The translations under genes were made by a program, and so were the position numbers. Shown piece by piece: positions 16,803 to 24,875 of a stretch of DNA of 64,000 nucleotides; position 1 is the stretch's first letter, and each line of letters starts with the position of its first letter. The notes beneath the pieces are model-generated. The model saw only the letters and a program-made list of their open reading frames with translations. It ran no database searches and was not told the DNA's origin. Origin of the DNA: Pseudomonas sp. BP8 (GTDB lineage Bacteria; Pseudomonadota; Gammaproteobacteria; Pseudomonadales; Pseudomonadaceae); contig NZ_JAGINK010000001.1 of assembly GCF_017875955.1 (NCBI RefSeq), positions 2,634,501 to 2,698,500 on the forward strand, given 5' to 3'.

Positions 16803-18929
16803 TTACGGGGTGTGTCTGCGCCCGGGTGGAGGCTGCTCTGGATCGAAATCGACCGTCGGAGCGCCGCTGGTGGTGCTCCACCAACTCCCCGCGTTGGCGT
16901 TGTAGGAATCGCGCATGCGCGCGGCCAGGGTCTGCAGGTCCGCCGGCATCGCATCGTCGCTAGCCGGTTTCGGTAGCGGCATGCGCACCTTCCACAATTG
17001 TCCGCCTTCCTGGAACGAGAACATCTGCCCCTTGGGCAAGGCGATGATGTGCGCCGGTTCGATCAGTGGTACGGCGGTGGTGGTGACCCGATCCTGCGAG
17101 GAGGAGGTGAAGTCGGTTCGGGCATCAGGATCGGCGGTATCCGTCGCGCCGGATACCAGGGTTCGGGTCTGCACATTAACTTTGGGCAACTGATCGGTCA
17201 GCAATTCGGCGGTGGCGGTTTCCCGCACGCGAAGCATCTGCAGGGTGTTGAAGTTGCCGATGACCTGGCCGGCCTTGGCCCGGTTGCCGATACGCGCCTC
17301 AATATCGCTCAAGGTCTGGGTGTAGGCGGTGACCTGGATACCGGCGCCACCACCCTTGTTGATCAGCGGAATGAACTCGTCGCCCATCAGCTCGTTGAAC
17401 TCGTCAGCGTGCAGGTTGATCGGCACTTTGTCCGCGGCGCTGGAGGAGCCTGGCAGACCATGATCGATGCCGTGCTTGTAGATATGGCCGGCGACGGAGA
17501 CTAGGTCGACGAACATCGAGTTGCCGACGGCAGCGGCGACTTCAGCATCAGACAGCGCATCCAGGCCGACGTAGACGATGCCGCGTTTGCGGATGACCTG
17601 CAGCCAGTCGAAGATCGGCCGCGGATCTTCGAGGTCGGTGTAGTTGGGGGCGAGCAGTTGCGCGGTCTTGCCGCTGGTGAGCTTTTCCAGCAGTGGCAAC
17701 AGCGAGGCTACGATCTTGTCGAAGTAGGTGCGGTCGTAGCGCACCGCCGAGCGCAGGCCGTCCATCACCGGATCGAAGATACGCTTCGCAGTCAGGTACT
17801 GCTCGATGGCGACCACGCGCTTTTCTCGGCCGATCATGTGCCGCGGAATGTTCTTTTCGTTCAGGCGACCTTCGATCTGCACGATTGCTTCCCAGGCCTG
17901 CGGATCATGGCGGGCGAAGAAGTGCTGAGCGTATTCGATGAATAGCGCATCGATGTTCACCACGTGCCGCTGAATCTGCAGGTAGTCAGGGCGCCGGCCG
18001 AGCTCGATCAACGCTCGGGCGATGATGTTGACGAAGCGCCAGGCGAACTCGCGAAATGCAGCCGAGTTGCCTTCGCCGCTCAGTTGGCCAGCGATGCGGG
18101 TGGCGACTTCGGAGATGCGGCCGAAGCGGCCGATGGCGTTGTAGCGGGCGGAGATCTCCGGCCAGCCGAGGTGGAATACATAGAACTCATGCTCGCGGCC
18201 GGCGCACCGCGCTTCCACATACATGCGCTTGAGCAGATCGGCATCGCCCTTGGGGTCGAAGACAATCACCACTTCCTGACTAGGGCGGTGGATGTCCTGC
18301 GTGATGTACACCTCGGCCAGGCGTGTCTTGCCGACCCGCGTGGTGCCCAGCACCAGGGTATGCCCGACTCGCTCGCCCAGCGGCAAGCTGGCTTCCTGTT
18401 CCTTCGGCTCGACGCCATGCAGCAGAGGTGAGCCACCCACTGGCGGTAGCGGCCGCACCGGGTTGAATGGGCTGTCCCAGGCGGTCAGGCGGGGCAGCAT
18501 TGACAGCCCAGGTGGGGCCTTCTCCAGCAATCGTTCCATTCGTCGCGCCCACTGGTGGGCAGCCGATTGATTGACGTAGCTGGCCAGCGCCGGGTCCTGC
18601 GCCTCGAGCAGGCGCTGGGTGTGCAGGCGGGACCAGCGAAAGCCGCGGCCCATGAACAGGCGCTTGCCGCTCACCGGAATCTGCCGGCTGGTCAGCGAAT
18701 AGCGCGGCAGGCGGCGGATGTTGCGCCGGTAGCGCAGGACGATCCGTGCCTCGTTGAGCCGCTTCAGGCCGAATGCGGTATAGGCCAGGGCCATGCCTGC
18801 CCCCACCTCGGGCGACAGGGCTACCGCCCAGGGCGAATGCAGGCACAGCGCGCCGGCACCGGCGCAGATGCCCACGGTGTACAGCTCCACCGCAGGGCGC
18901 AGCAGGGACTCCATCGCATGCTCGCTCAT
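16803..18929 (-). CDS. traD: conjugative coupling factor TraD (TIGR03743, SXT/TOL subfamily)
   Basis: The type IV coupling protein: a ring ATPase that brings the relaxosome and single-stranded DNA to the secretion channel. It has 708 residues with N-terminal membrane segments (GICAGAGALCL, VALSPEVGAGMALAYTAF), Walker A GTTRVGKT at 195-202 and Walker B VVIVFD at 220-225 followed by PKGDADLLKRM. LHADEFNELMGDE further on fits the second acidic motif, and QVTAYTQTLSDIEARIGNRA the conserved glutamine region. It lies nine bases after TIGR03765. Confidence 0.95.
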   Translation of the reverse strand: MSEHAMESLLRPAVELYTVGICAGAGALCLHSPWAVALSPEVGAGMALAYTAFGLKRLNEARIVLRYRRNIRRLPRYSLTSRQIPVSGKRLFMGRGFRWSRLHTQRLLEAQDPALASYVNQSAAHQWARRMERLLEKAPPGLSMLPRLTAWDSPFNPVRPLPPVGGSPLLHGVEPKEQEASLPLGERVGHTLVLGTTRVGKTRLAEVYITQDIHRPSQEVVIVFDPKGDADLLKRMYVEARCAGREHEFYVFHLGWPEISARYNAIGRFGRISEVATRIAGQLSGEGNSAAFREFAWRFVNIIARALIELGRRPDYLQIQRHVVNIDALFIEYAQHFFARHDPQAWEAIVQIEGRLNEKNIPRHMIGREKRVVAIEQYLTAKRIFDPVMDGLRSAVRYDRTYFDKIVASLLPLLEKLTSGKTAQLLAPNYTDLEDPRPIFDWLQVIRKRGIVYVGLDALSDAEVAAAVGNSMFVDLVSVAGHIYKHGIDHGLPGSSSAADKVPINLHADEFNELMGDEFIPLINKGGGAGIQVTAYTQTLSDIEARIGNRAKAGQVIGNFNTLQMLRVRETATAELLTDQLPKVNVQTRTLVSGATDTADPDARTDFTSSSQDRVTTTAVPLIEPAHIIALPKGQMFSFQEGGQLWKVRMPLPKPASDDAMPADLQTLAARMRDSYNANAGSWWSTTSGAPTVDFDPEQPPPGRRHTP

Positions 18930-18938
18930 GATGAACCC

Positions 18939-19358
18939 TCATTGTTCCAGGCCGGTGGGCGTGATCAGCACCGGGTAGTGTTGCAGCTCCAGGCGTTCGG
19001 CGATGTCGTCACCACTCACCGGCCAGATATCCAGTCCCGGGGCTGCCGCCTGGATGCGGCGCAACGCCGGGGTGTCGGCCACTTCAACAGCCAGGCCGCT
19101 GGCGCCCAGGTCCTGCAGCCTCTGTGCATGCTGGGCCAACCATTGCAGAGAGGCGACGTCGTGCCCGACCAGGAACAGCGGCGTGAACCCTGGCAGGTTT
19201 AAGGTCCTTGGCGACACGGCACCGGGCGACAGGCGTGTGCTGTGTACGGGCAGGGCCCAGGTCAGCGCGCGGGGATCGGGCCGCTGACTGGGGGCCGCGA
19301 GCGCGGCAAACGTCCACCACAGGCAGGTAAACAGCGTTAACCAGCACCGACGGTTCAT
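18939..19358 (-). CDS. ICE protein TIGR03765 (DUF2859, PFL_4695) family
   Basis: A 139-residue exported protein with signal MNRRCWLTLFTCLWWTFAALA and a conserved end YPVLITPTGLEQ. These features match the DUF2859 family, always found just before TraD in this class of elements. The role is unknown; the pattern LFLVGHDVASLQWL resembles the periplasmic thioredoxin-like TrbC/TraW group, which is only a suggestion. Its start overlaps the lytic transglycosylase stop as ATGA. Confidence 0.88.
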   Translation of the reverse strand: MNRRCWLTLFTCLWWTFAALAAPSQRPDPRALTWALPVHSTRLSPGAVSPRTLNLPGFTPLFLVGHDVASLQWLAQHAQRLQDLGASGLAVEVADTPALRRIQAAAPGLDIWPVSGDDIAERLELQHYPVLITPTGLEQ

Positions 19359-19909
19359 GGCCGTGGCCCTCTCGGAGAGGACACGACTGCTTGGACACGC
19401 TGCCAGTGCTGGCTGAACTGTCGGCGGTAGAGCGCTGCAGGTTTACCGCCGGCGGGGCGGTGATAGCGGCCCGCCGCCACGACCCAGTCACCGCTGTCGG
19501 CGTAGTGGGCGCGCAGCAGCTCGGCAGTCACAGCCAGGTTGGCGCGCGGATCGAGAGCCTCGCAGGCGCTGCGGTAGCGGTCCGGGTGGTAGCCGAGGTT
19601 GGTCTGGCCCAGGCCGACATCGATGCGCTTGGGATCGTGACGGACCAGCGCCTGCTTGAGTGCGGCACACGCCTCATCACGGCGGGCGAAACGCTGCGGC
19701 ATGCCAGCAACATTCAGGGTCCAGGGCCAGGGGATGAGGTGACCTCGCAGCGGCGTGCCGCTCTCTTGGAGGGCGATGGCGAACAGCACGGAGGCGGGGA
19801 TGCCGGCGCGTGCGGCGGCCAGTTGATACGCAGGCGGCGGCAGCGCGTCGGCGTGAACGACCGTGGCGCAGGTCAAGGCCAGCGGGAGGATCAGTCGATG
19901 CGCTGCCAT
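19355..19909 (-). CDS. lytic transglycosylase (SLT fold) of the conjugation system
   Basis: Opens the peptidoglycan for the transfer apparatus, like VirB1. It has 184 residues: a signal (HRLILPLALTCATVVHADA), then the catalytic segment FAIALQESG with Glu49, DVGLGQTNLGYHPDRY corresponding to the family's GLxQ motif, and the tail motif AAGRYHRP. The start overlaps the end of TIGR03759 by 19 bases, and the gene is coupled to TIGR03765 downstream. Confidence 0.9.
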   Translation of the reverse strand: MAAHRLILPLALTCATVVHADALPPPAYQLAAARAGIPASVLFAIALQESGTPLRGHLIPWPWTLNVAGMPQRFARRDEACAALKQALVRHDPKRIDVGLGQTNLGYHPDRYRSACEALDPRANLAVTAELLRAHYADSGDWVVAAGRYHRPAGGKPAALYRRQFSQHWQRVQAVVSSPRGPRP

Positions 19910-20610
19910 TTCCCGTCCACCTGCTGGTAGCGCGCTGGTAAGGGGCGGCTGGCGCCCAGGGTGAACCAGCGGCCACGGTCATGGTTGAGAGTGACCTGGC
20001 CACTGCTGACCTGGGCGGGGGTAATGCCCGCGCCCCGAGCCCACCGGCGTAAACGCGCATCGTCACCTTGGCTGCCGACCAGGTACACATCGAGGTGTGC
20101 TCCGCTACGCAGCCACTGCTGGGTGTTGGAGACGCAGGGCGGGCAGAGTTCTTCCACAAACAGGGCAAAGCGGCCGGCAGGGGTAGCCGCTGGATCGTCG
20201 GCCATGCCCTGCACGGGCGGCATCCCCGGGAACAGGCGCGCCCAAGCGGCGGTATAGGCTTTCTGGTAGGCCAGCTCGTGCTCGGCACGTTTGGCTTCGA
20301 TACGGACCTGGAGCTCGGCGTAGCGTTGCCGTTCCTGGTCCGAGTCGGCTTCCACCCCGAGGGTGGTGAGTGGGTCGAGCTGCGGCGACCAGTAGTGGCG
20401 GGGCCCGGCCTGCAGGTGCTCAAATTTGGTCCACTCATCATCGGTCAGCCCCCAGGCCTTGGCCCGAGCCGCAGCGGTTGTCTGCCGATCCAACAGTGTC
20501 TGTTCGCTGAACTGCGGGGCCGAGTCAACCAGTTCTGGCGCGCTCCATGCCGCACTTGCAAACAGGCAACTGGGGAGCAGGATGAGCGAGAGAAAGGAGA
20601 TCTGAGTCAT
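19891..20610 (-). CDS. ICE protein TIGR03759 (PFL_4693) family with CPPC motif
   Basis: A 239-residue periplasmic protein from ATG 20610 (MTQISFLSLILLPSCLFASA signal). A charged helical middle part (WGLTDDEWTKFEHLQAGPRH) precedes a thioredoxin-like segment FALFVEELCPPCVSNTQQW with a CPPC pair, so a disulfide exchange role in folding transfer proteins is plausible but inferred. The longer frame to 20661 overlaps the preceding gene and is rejected; the chosen start is ten bases after it. Confidence 0.87.
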   Translation of the reverse strand: MTQISFLSLILLPSCLFASAAWSAPELVDSAPQFSEQTLLDRQTTAAARAKAWGLTDDEWTKFEHLQAGPRHYWSPQLDPLTTLGVEADSDQERQRYAELQVRIEAKRAEHELAYQKAYTAAWARLFPGMPPVQGMADDPAATPAGRFALFVEELCPPCVSNTQQWLRSGAHLDVYLVGSQGDDARLRRWARGAGITPAQVSSGQVTLNHDRGRWFTLGASRPLPARYQQVDGKWQRID

Positions 20611-20620
20611 ACGCACCTCG

Positions 20621-21292
20621 TCACGGCAGTGGCAGCGTGTGGTCGCCATGCCCCGGGACATGGAACACCACCTGGTCCGCGCGGATCGCGCGCAGCTGCC
20701 AGCTGTTCAAGCTGTCGCCAGGCTGCAACAGGTGCACGGTCGTCAGCGAATGCGCACCTGCCGGCAGAGCTGCCACGAACCTGACGTCACCTCGGGTCTC
20801 GATACCCAGCAGGGTGAAAGGCGGGGCCAGAGGCTTGGCCTTGGCTTTTTCACCGCTGGAGGCCTGCGGTTGCGTGTTGACGGTTGCAGGCGCAGAAGGG
20901 TGGGTCGACAGTTTCTCGAGCGTGGCCTCTGCCGTGGCCAACCGTTGTCCCAAAGTCGTCAGATCGTTGCTGCTTGGTCCTGGCGGTTCTGCCTGGAGCG
21001 CCTTGAGCGAGACGGCCAGCTCATCCTGCTGCTGGCCGAGGGCGGCCTGCGCTGCAGTGTGTCGACCTTGCGCCTCGCCCAACGCCACGACCTGCGGCTG
21101 CAGCGTCGTGAGCCGGTCGGCCAACGCATCGATATCGCGGCGCAAGGCTGGCGCCGGATCGGCCGGGGCATTGCGGGCGTCAGCCTGAAGCTCGGCAAGT
21201 TGTTGATGATGGTTGTAGGTTTCGGCGGCGAGCACGGCGGCGCCCAGGCACAGGGCACCGACCACCAGAGCCTGAAAATGGAGGACCTTCAT
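20621..21292 (-). CDS. ICE coiled-coil protein, PilP-like C-terminus
   Basis: A 223-residue bitopic protein beginning MKVLHFQALVVGALCLGAAV (membrane anchor), then a coiled coil over about residues 30-110 (LRRDIDALADRLTTLQPQVV) and a beta domain with PPFTLLGIETRGDVRF and LLQPGDSLNSWQL, similar in feel to PilP/PilN-type lipoprotein domains that bind pilus secretins. It is conserved between pilL2 and TIGR03759 in these elements. Its ATG overlaps the pilL2 stop (ATGA). No established function. Confidence 0.75.
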   Translation of the reverse strand: MKVLHFQALVVGALCLGAAVLAAETYNHHQQLAELQADARNAPADPAPALRRDIDALADRLTTLQPQVVALGEAQGRHTAAQAALGQQQDELAVSLKALQAEPPGPSSNDLTTLGQRLATAEATLEKLSTHPSAPATVNTQPQASSGEKAKAKPLAPPFTLLGIETRGDVRFVAALPAGAHSLTTVHLLQPGDSLNSWQLRAIRADQVVFHVPGHGDHTLPLP

Positions 21293-21804
21293 GGCGTAAG
21301 CTCCAGGGTCGAAAAGGGGGGAGCGGGCGACGGCACGCGTAGGACATAGCACACGGTCCGTTCGACCGGTTCGATGTCGAGTCGCCAGGCCGGGCCGCCG
21401 ATGATGGTCAGGGCGTCCAGCAGTGAGATGGGGCCGAATTGGTGCTGTACTGCAGGCAGAGGGCGACGGAACAAGCGATCCACCGCTGCGCTATCGGCAC
21501 ACAGTGCGTAGCCTGAGCGTTGCAGCACGTGACGCAGGGCTTCACCGACGGTGGCATGCAGGGCTGGTGCAATTTGTACGTTGACCAATTGATACAGCGG
21601 CTGGCGCTGCTCCAGCGTTGGCCGGGTGGTGACCAGGGTGTAACGGTCCTGGCGCACCCAGGCTGGCAGCTGGGCTTTCGGTTTTGGCAATGCCGCCGGC
21701 AACGCGGGTGGTGCAGCGGGAGCCGGGGCCGGAGGCGGTGGCGGCGTGCTGCAGCCCGCCAGGGCGATCATCAGTCCGAGGGTGGAGAGTGTGGGTGTGT
21801 GCAT
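21289..21804 (-). CDS. pilL2: PFGI-1 class ICE type IV pilus lipoprotein PilL2 (TIGR03748)
   Basis: A 171-residue lipoprotein from ATG 21804 (MHTPTLSTLGLMIALAGCS, lipobox Cys). A Pro/Ala linker follows, then a secretin N-domain-like region (ALRHVLQRSGYALCAD, ISLLDALTIIGGPAWRL). In full conjugative type IVB pilus loci PilL is followed by pilN-V; none are in this window, so it works here with the transfer genes. It starts the transfer operon: a terminator closes the gene upstream at 21907-21932. Confidence 0.85.
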   Translation of the reverse strand: MHTPTLSTLGLMIALAGCSTPPPPPAPAPAAPPALPAALPKPKAQLPAWVRQDRYTLVTTRPTLEQRQPLYQLVNVQIAPALHATVGEALRHVLQRSGYALCADSAAVDRLFRRPLPAVQHQFGPISLLDALTIIGGPAWRLDIEPVERTVCYVLRVPSPAPPFSTLELTP

Positions 21805-21906
21805 GACCGTGTCTCGACAAATGTTGCCGATACGATGGCGAAGGCGTGAGTCGAGTCCCCACTGGAAAACCGAATCTGGCCAGCCAGCTTTTCGGTCGGC
21901 TACCAC

Positions 21907-21932
21907 AAAAAAGGCGCCCGGGAGGGCGCCTT
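21907..21932 (-). terminator. rho-independent terminator after the 22651-21935 gene
   Basis: A 9-bp stem AAGGCGCCC / GGGCGCCTT with loop GGGA, followed on the minus strand by a run of six T. It begins two bases past the stop of the upstream gene and separates the radC block from the pilL2 transfer operon. Confidence 0.85.
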
Positions 21933-21934
21933 GG

Positions 21935-22651
21935 TCAGTCTTCAGTGAAGAGCGGTAGCTCCGCCAGTGGTGCGGCGTCAGGGTCAAAGATCAGCAGGCG
22001 GGTGTCTGCCTGGCCTGCCAGCATCAGCAGCTGCAGTAGCACCGGCGGGACATAGTCATCGCGCATGCGCGCACAGACTTCGCTGGCGCTCCAGCCGATC
22101 CTGCTGGCTTCATGTGCCGCTACCCAGGGTGTCGAGTACAGCTTGCACCCCACGGCATGGTTGCTGTTGAGCTCGAAGCACTCGAAGAAGCCCGCTGGCG
22201 AATTACACCAGGTGCACACCTGCAGGAACTCGAACTCGTCTGCGGGCAGGTGCGCGCTGCTGATCTCCCAACTGCGGCTGTAGTGTCCGGTGGCAAAGGA
22301 CAGTTGCTCGATCAGGTTACGCGCAGCCTCGACGTTGCCGAGGTCGCCGATATGCATCGGGCGTCCGAGCTGATTGCCCATGATCTGGTAGAGCACCGTG
22401 TTCACCAGACCGTCGGCCGGGCAGCGCATGCGCACAAACTCGGGCACGCATACACCGTCGGTGATCACCGCGACGTCGTCATCGAACAGGCACGGTTGCA
22501 GGCTAATGACCTCATCGGGCAGCTCGTTCTGAGCCGGGTGCAGCGCGCGGTAGCACGGTGGGCAATCATCGGCATAGCTGATCTGCAGGACACGCTCGTA
22601 GCGCAGGTCTTGGAAACCGCGAAGAAACGGATTGGGCAGGGAAGTGTGCAT
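21935..22651 (-). CDS. conserved ICE hypothetical protein
   Basis: Not recognised by function. It has 238 residues, soluble, with many cysteines (DDCPPCYRAL, PEFVRMRCPADG, QVCTWCNSPAGFFECFEL), suggesting a metal-binding or zinc-ribbon-like fold. A good Shine-Dalgarno (GGAGAA) precedes ATG 22651 and a strong terminator follows the stop. It forms a short group with radC and the 85-residue CxxC protein, accessory genes typically found between replication and transfer modules of these elements. Confidence 0.75.
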   Translation of the reverse strand: MHTSLPNPFLRGFQDLRYERVLQISYADDCPPCYRALHPAQNELPDEVISLQPCLFDDDVAVITDGVCVPEFVRMRCPADGLVNTVLYQIMGNQLGRPMHIGDLGNVEAARNLIEQLSFATGHYSRSWEISSAHLPADEFEFLQVCTWCNSPAGFFECFELNSNHAVGCKLYSTPWVAAHEASRIGWSASEVCARMRDDYVPPVLLQLLMLAGQADTRLLIFDPDAAPLAELPLFTED

Positions 22652-22715
22652 GGTCGTTCTCCGAAAGCGCCGAGGCCACCCGAACGGGCGGTGACCTCAA
22701 AGGCAAGGTGGGCTG

Positions 22716-23210
22716 TCACATCCAGCCGTACTCGGCCAACGAAAGCGGGGTGCCTTCGCCGACGATGATGTGGTCCAGGACACGCACCTCGACCAGGGCC
22801 AAAGCCTCGGTCAGGCGGGTGGTGAGCACCCGATCGGCGCCGCTCGGTTCCGAGCAGCCAGAGGGGTGGTTGTGGCTGAAGATTACGGCGGCAGCATTGT
22901 GTTCGAGTGCCTTGATGACCACCTGGCGGGGATACACGGACGCACCGTCAATGCTGCCGGTGAAGAGGATGTCGAAGCTCAGCACACGGTGGCGCGAGTC
23001 GAGGCAGAGCAGGGCAAACACTTCGTGATGGTAGGGGGCGAGTTGCAGTTTCAAGTAGGCTGCAGCATCAGCGGGGGTTATCAGCACCTCGCCGCGCTGG
23101 AAGTGACGTTGGTCCAGCAGCTGCAGGGCCTCGGTGATCACCGCATCCTCACGGGCGCGTTGGGCCAGTACGGAATCGAGCGGGTCGACCAGGTTCAAGG
23201 CGGTGTTCAT
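22716..23210 (-). CDS. radC: RadC/JAB-domain protein
   Basis: A 164-residue JAMM-fold protein with the metal motif SHNHPSGCSEPSGAD (HxHx7-10D) and the usual preceding segment EVFALLCLDSRHRVL. Members are common on mobile elements; their activity is uncertain despite the historic repair name. The N-terminal helix-hairpin-helix part of chromosomal RadC is reduced. ATG 23210 is preceded by AGGAA at proper spacing; the TTG at 23216 is less likely. Confidence 0.92.
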   Translation of the reverse strand: MNTALNLVDPLDSVLAQRAREDAVITEALQLLDQRHFQRGEVLITPADAAAYLKLQLAPYHHEVFALLCLDSRHRVLSFDILFTGSIDGASVYPRQVVIKALEHNAAAVIFSHNHPSGCSEPSGADRVLTTRLTEALALVEVRVLDHIIVGEGTPLSLAEYGWM

Positions 23211-23277
23211 GGGCAATTCCTCGTGAGAGATGGAGCGCCCTCCTGAGGGCGTGCCCCAGGCTGGTTTAGGTATGTGA

Positions 23278-23535
23278 TCAAAGGCGCGTGAAGCGATGTC
23301 GAGTGCCGTACAGCGGGCTTAGGCAGCCCTCGCACGGTTGCGTGGAGAAGGCCTCGATACCGGCGCCGGTATGGGGGTCGAAATCGGCGCTCAGCGGTAG
23401 CAGGGCTTGCAGTTGGGCACGCATGTGAGCGATGCGGTGTTCGACTTCAGCCTCGCTGTAGTACAGCGACAGCCCGCTGAAGTCGTCGTAGGCGACCGCC
23501 TGCAGGCAGTCCTCACAGAGCCAGAAACTTTCCAT
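23278..23535 (-). CDS. small CxxC-pair hypothetical ICE protein
   Basis: An 85-residue protein with two cysteine pairs, WLCEDCLQ near the start and PCEGCLSPL near the end, spaced to form one zinc site. A strong GGAGG precedes ATG 23535. It lies between the STY4534-type gene and radC. Function unknown; likely a zinc-binding accessory protein. Confidence 0.65.
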   Translation of the reverse strand: MESFWLCEDCLQAVAYDDFSGLSLYYSEAEVEHRIAHMRAQLQALLPLSADFDPHTGAGIEAFSTQPCEGCLSPLYGTRHRFTRL

Positions 23536-23602
23536 GGCGACCTCCGACGTGAATGAACAACAGGCGCTCCTAAGAGCGCCTGCTGCGGGCGGTCAACCTG
23601 CC

Positions 23603-24133
23603 TCAAGCAGACTGGCGTGCGGCTGTGGATTTGCGTGCAACGGCTGGGGTTGGCTGGCCTTGGTCAGCGTCACCGTCCACCTGTTCCGACTCTCCTGATT
23701 CAGCATCCTCAGGGGCGGCGGTGTCGGTGCGAGCTGGCGCACGGTAGCTGAATTGGCCATCGACTTTGATCCACTCGATGAAGATCAGTCGGCCTTTGAG
23801 GCTGGCGCCGGGTTGCCCCTTGCGTTCGCCTTTCTCGTACATGAACGGATCGACCCAGATGTCGCCGATGCGAAACGCGATGAGGACCTTGCGTTCCGCG
23901 CGGACGTCTTCCAGGTGTTCACGGATCAGCCGGTCGGCTTCACCGCTTGCGACCTTGCAGTCGAAGCGGGTGTACTCGACGTCGTCCGAGGCACCGTGCA
24001 AGGCAGCGATGTCACAGGCCATGAACGCTTGGCCGCGGCGAACCGGGACTTCGCGAACCCGGTTCAGGTAACCGATGCCTTGGGTATGCAGGTTGAAGTA
24101 GGTGGTGGGGGCGTTATTGCTTGCAGTAGTCAT
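23603..24133 (-). CDS. STY4534 family ICE replication protein (DUF3577)
   Basis: A 176-residue protein with the family opening TTYFNLHTQGIGYLNRVREV and the pattern FMACDIAALHG, DVEYTRFDCKVAS. These match DUF3577, an OB-fold-like group linked to replication of the excised ICE. ATG 24133 with an upstream AGGAG is chosen over the frame extension to 24283. The C-terminal 45 residues are acidic and low complexity. Its neighbours topB, ssb and the STY4528-type gene support a role in element DNA replication. Confidence 0.88.
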   Translation of the reverse strand: MTTASNNAPTTYFNLHTQGIGYLNRVREVPVRRGQAFMACDIAALHGASDDVEYTRFDCKVASGEADRLIREHLEDVRAERKVLIAFRIGDIWVDPFMYEKGERKGQPGASLKGRLIFIEWIKVDGQFSYRAPARTDTAAPEDAESGESEQVDGDADQGQPTPAVARKSTAARQSA

Positions 24134-24484
24134 GATGGAGCTCCTGTTCAGCAGAACGCGGACATCCACCGGCCCTGGCGGCTGGTGAGTTCCGCAAGGG
24201 GAGGTGCAAACACATGATCGGTCGAGAAGGCGCTCATCACCGATGGGACGGTGACCGTGCGAGCTGCCGAGCGCGAGTCGCACTTTGGGGGAGAACCACC
24301 CGAAACGGGCGTAGCCCTGAAGGTCCTGGCTACCTGGGTGCTGTCAACGACAGCGGTGTGCAGCTCATCTATAAAACGCCGCGAAAGGCCCGTCAACCAT
24401 GGTCTTCAGGCGCTCTGAGCGGGCGGAATCGGGTGGCTTTCGGTGGATTGTCGGCGGCGAAAAAATAGCCCGACGGTCATCAGG

Positions 24485-24748
24485 CTAGGAAGAGTTGGAC
24501 CACCCTTGACCCGGCGATGTGGCACCGGAGTCCGTCGCAGAGCTCCACTGCCGATCCACCTGGATCAACCGACCCTTGTCGTGGCCTGGGTCGGAATCAA
24601 CTGGCACGCATCCGCGCACAAAAGGTGCCCAGTGTTTCACCGGCGGGCACCGGAGCTGAGCATCGTCGCCGAAGCGGATGACCCCTAAGGCCTGGTACAA
24701 GCCGCACGGGTCATCCACCTGGGAAACTTGGAAACGCTGAATAGGCAT
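24485..24748 (-). CDS. possible small ICE protein
   Basis: ATG 24748 opens an 87-residue frame (MPIQRFQVSQVDDPCGLYQA, RFGDDAQLRCPPVKHWAPFV) that looks more protein-like than random and sits in the 740-base gap between topB and the STY4534-type gene. No Shine-Dalgarno is evident and no family is recognised. The rest of the gap (24134-24484 and 24749-24875) shows nothing I can support. Confidence 0.35.
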   Translation of the reverse strand: MPIQRFQVSQVDDPCGLYQALGVIRFGDDAQLRCPPVKHWAPFVRGCVPVDSDPGHDKGRLIQVDRQWSSATDSGATSPGQGWSNSS

Positions 24749-24875
24749 CTGCTGATGCAGTGAAGTATGGCTCCGAACTCTACGAGTCTGACCGAGCTGC
24801 CCGGAGCGAATCGGTCTAGGTCGCCTAGCGGCGAAGGGCCAGATCACTACACCAGCGCTGCGGTGCGCCGTCAAG

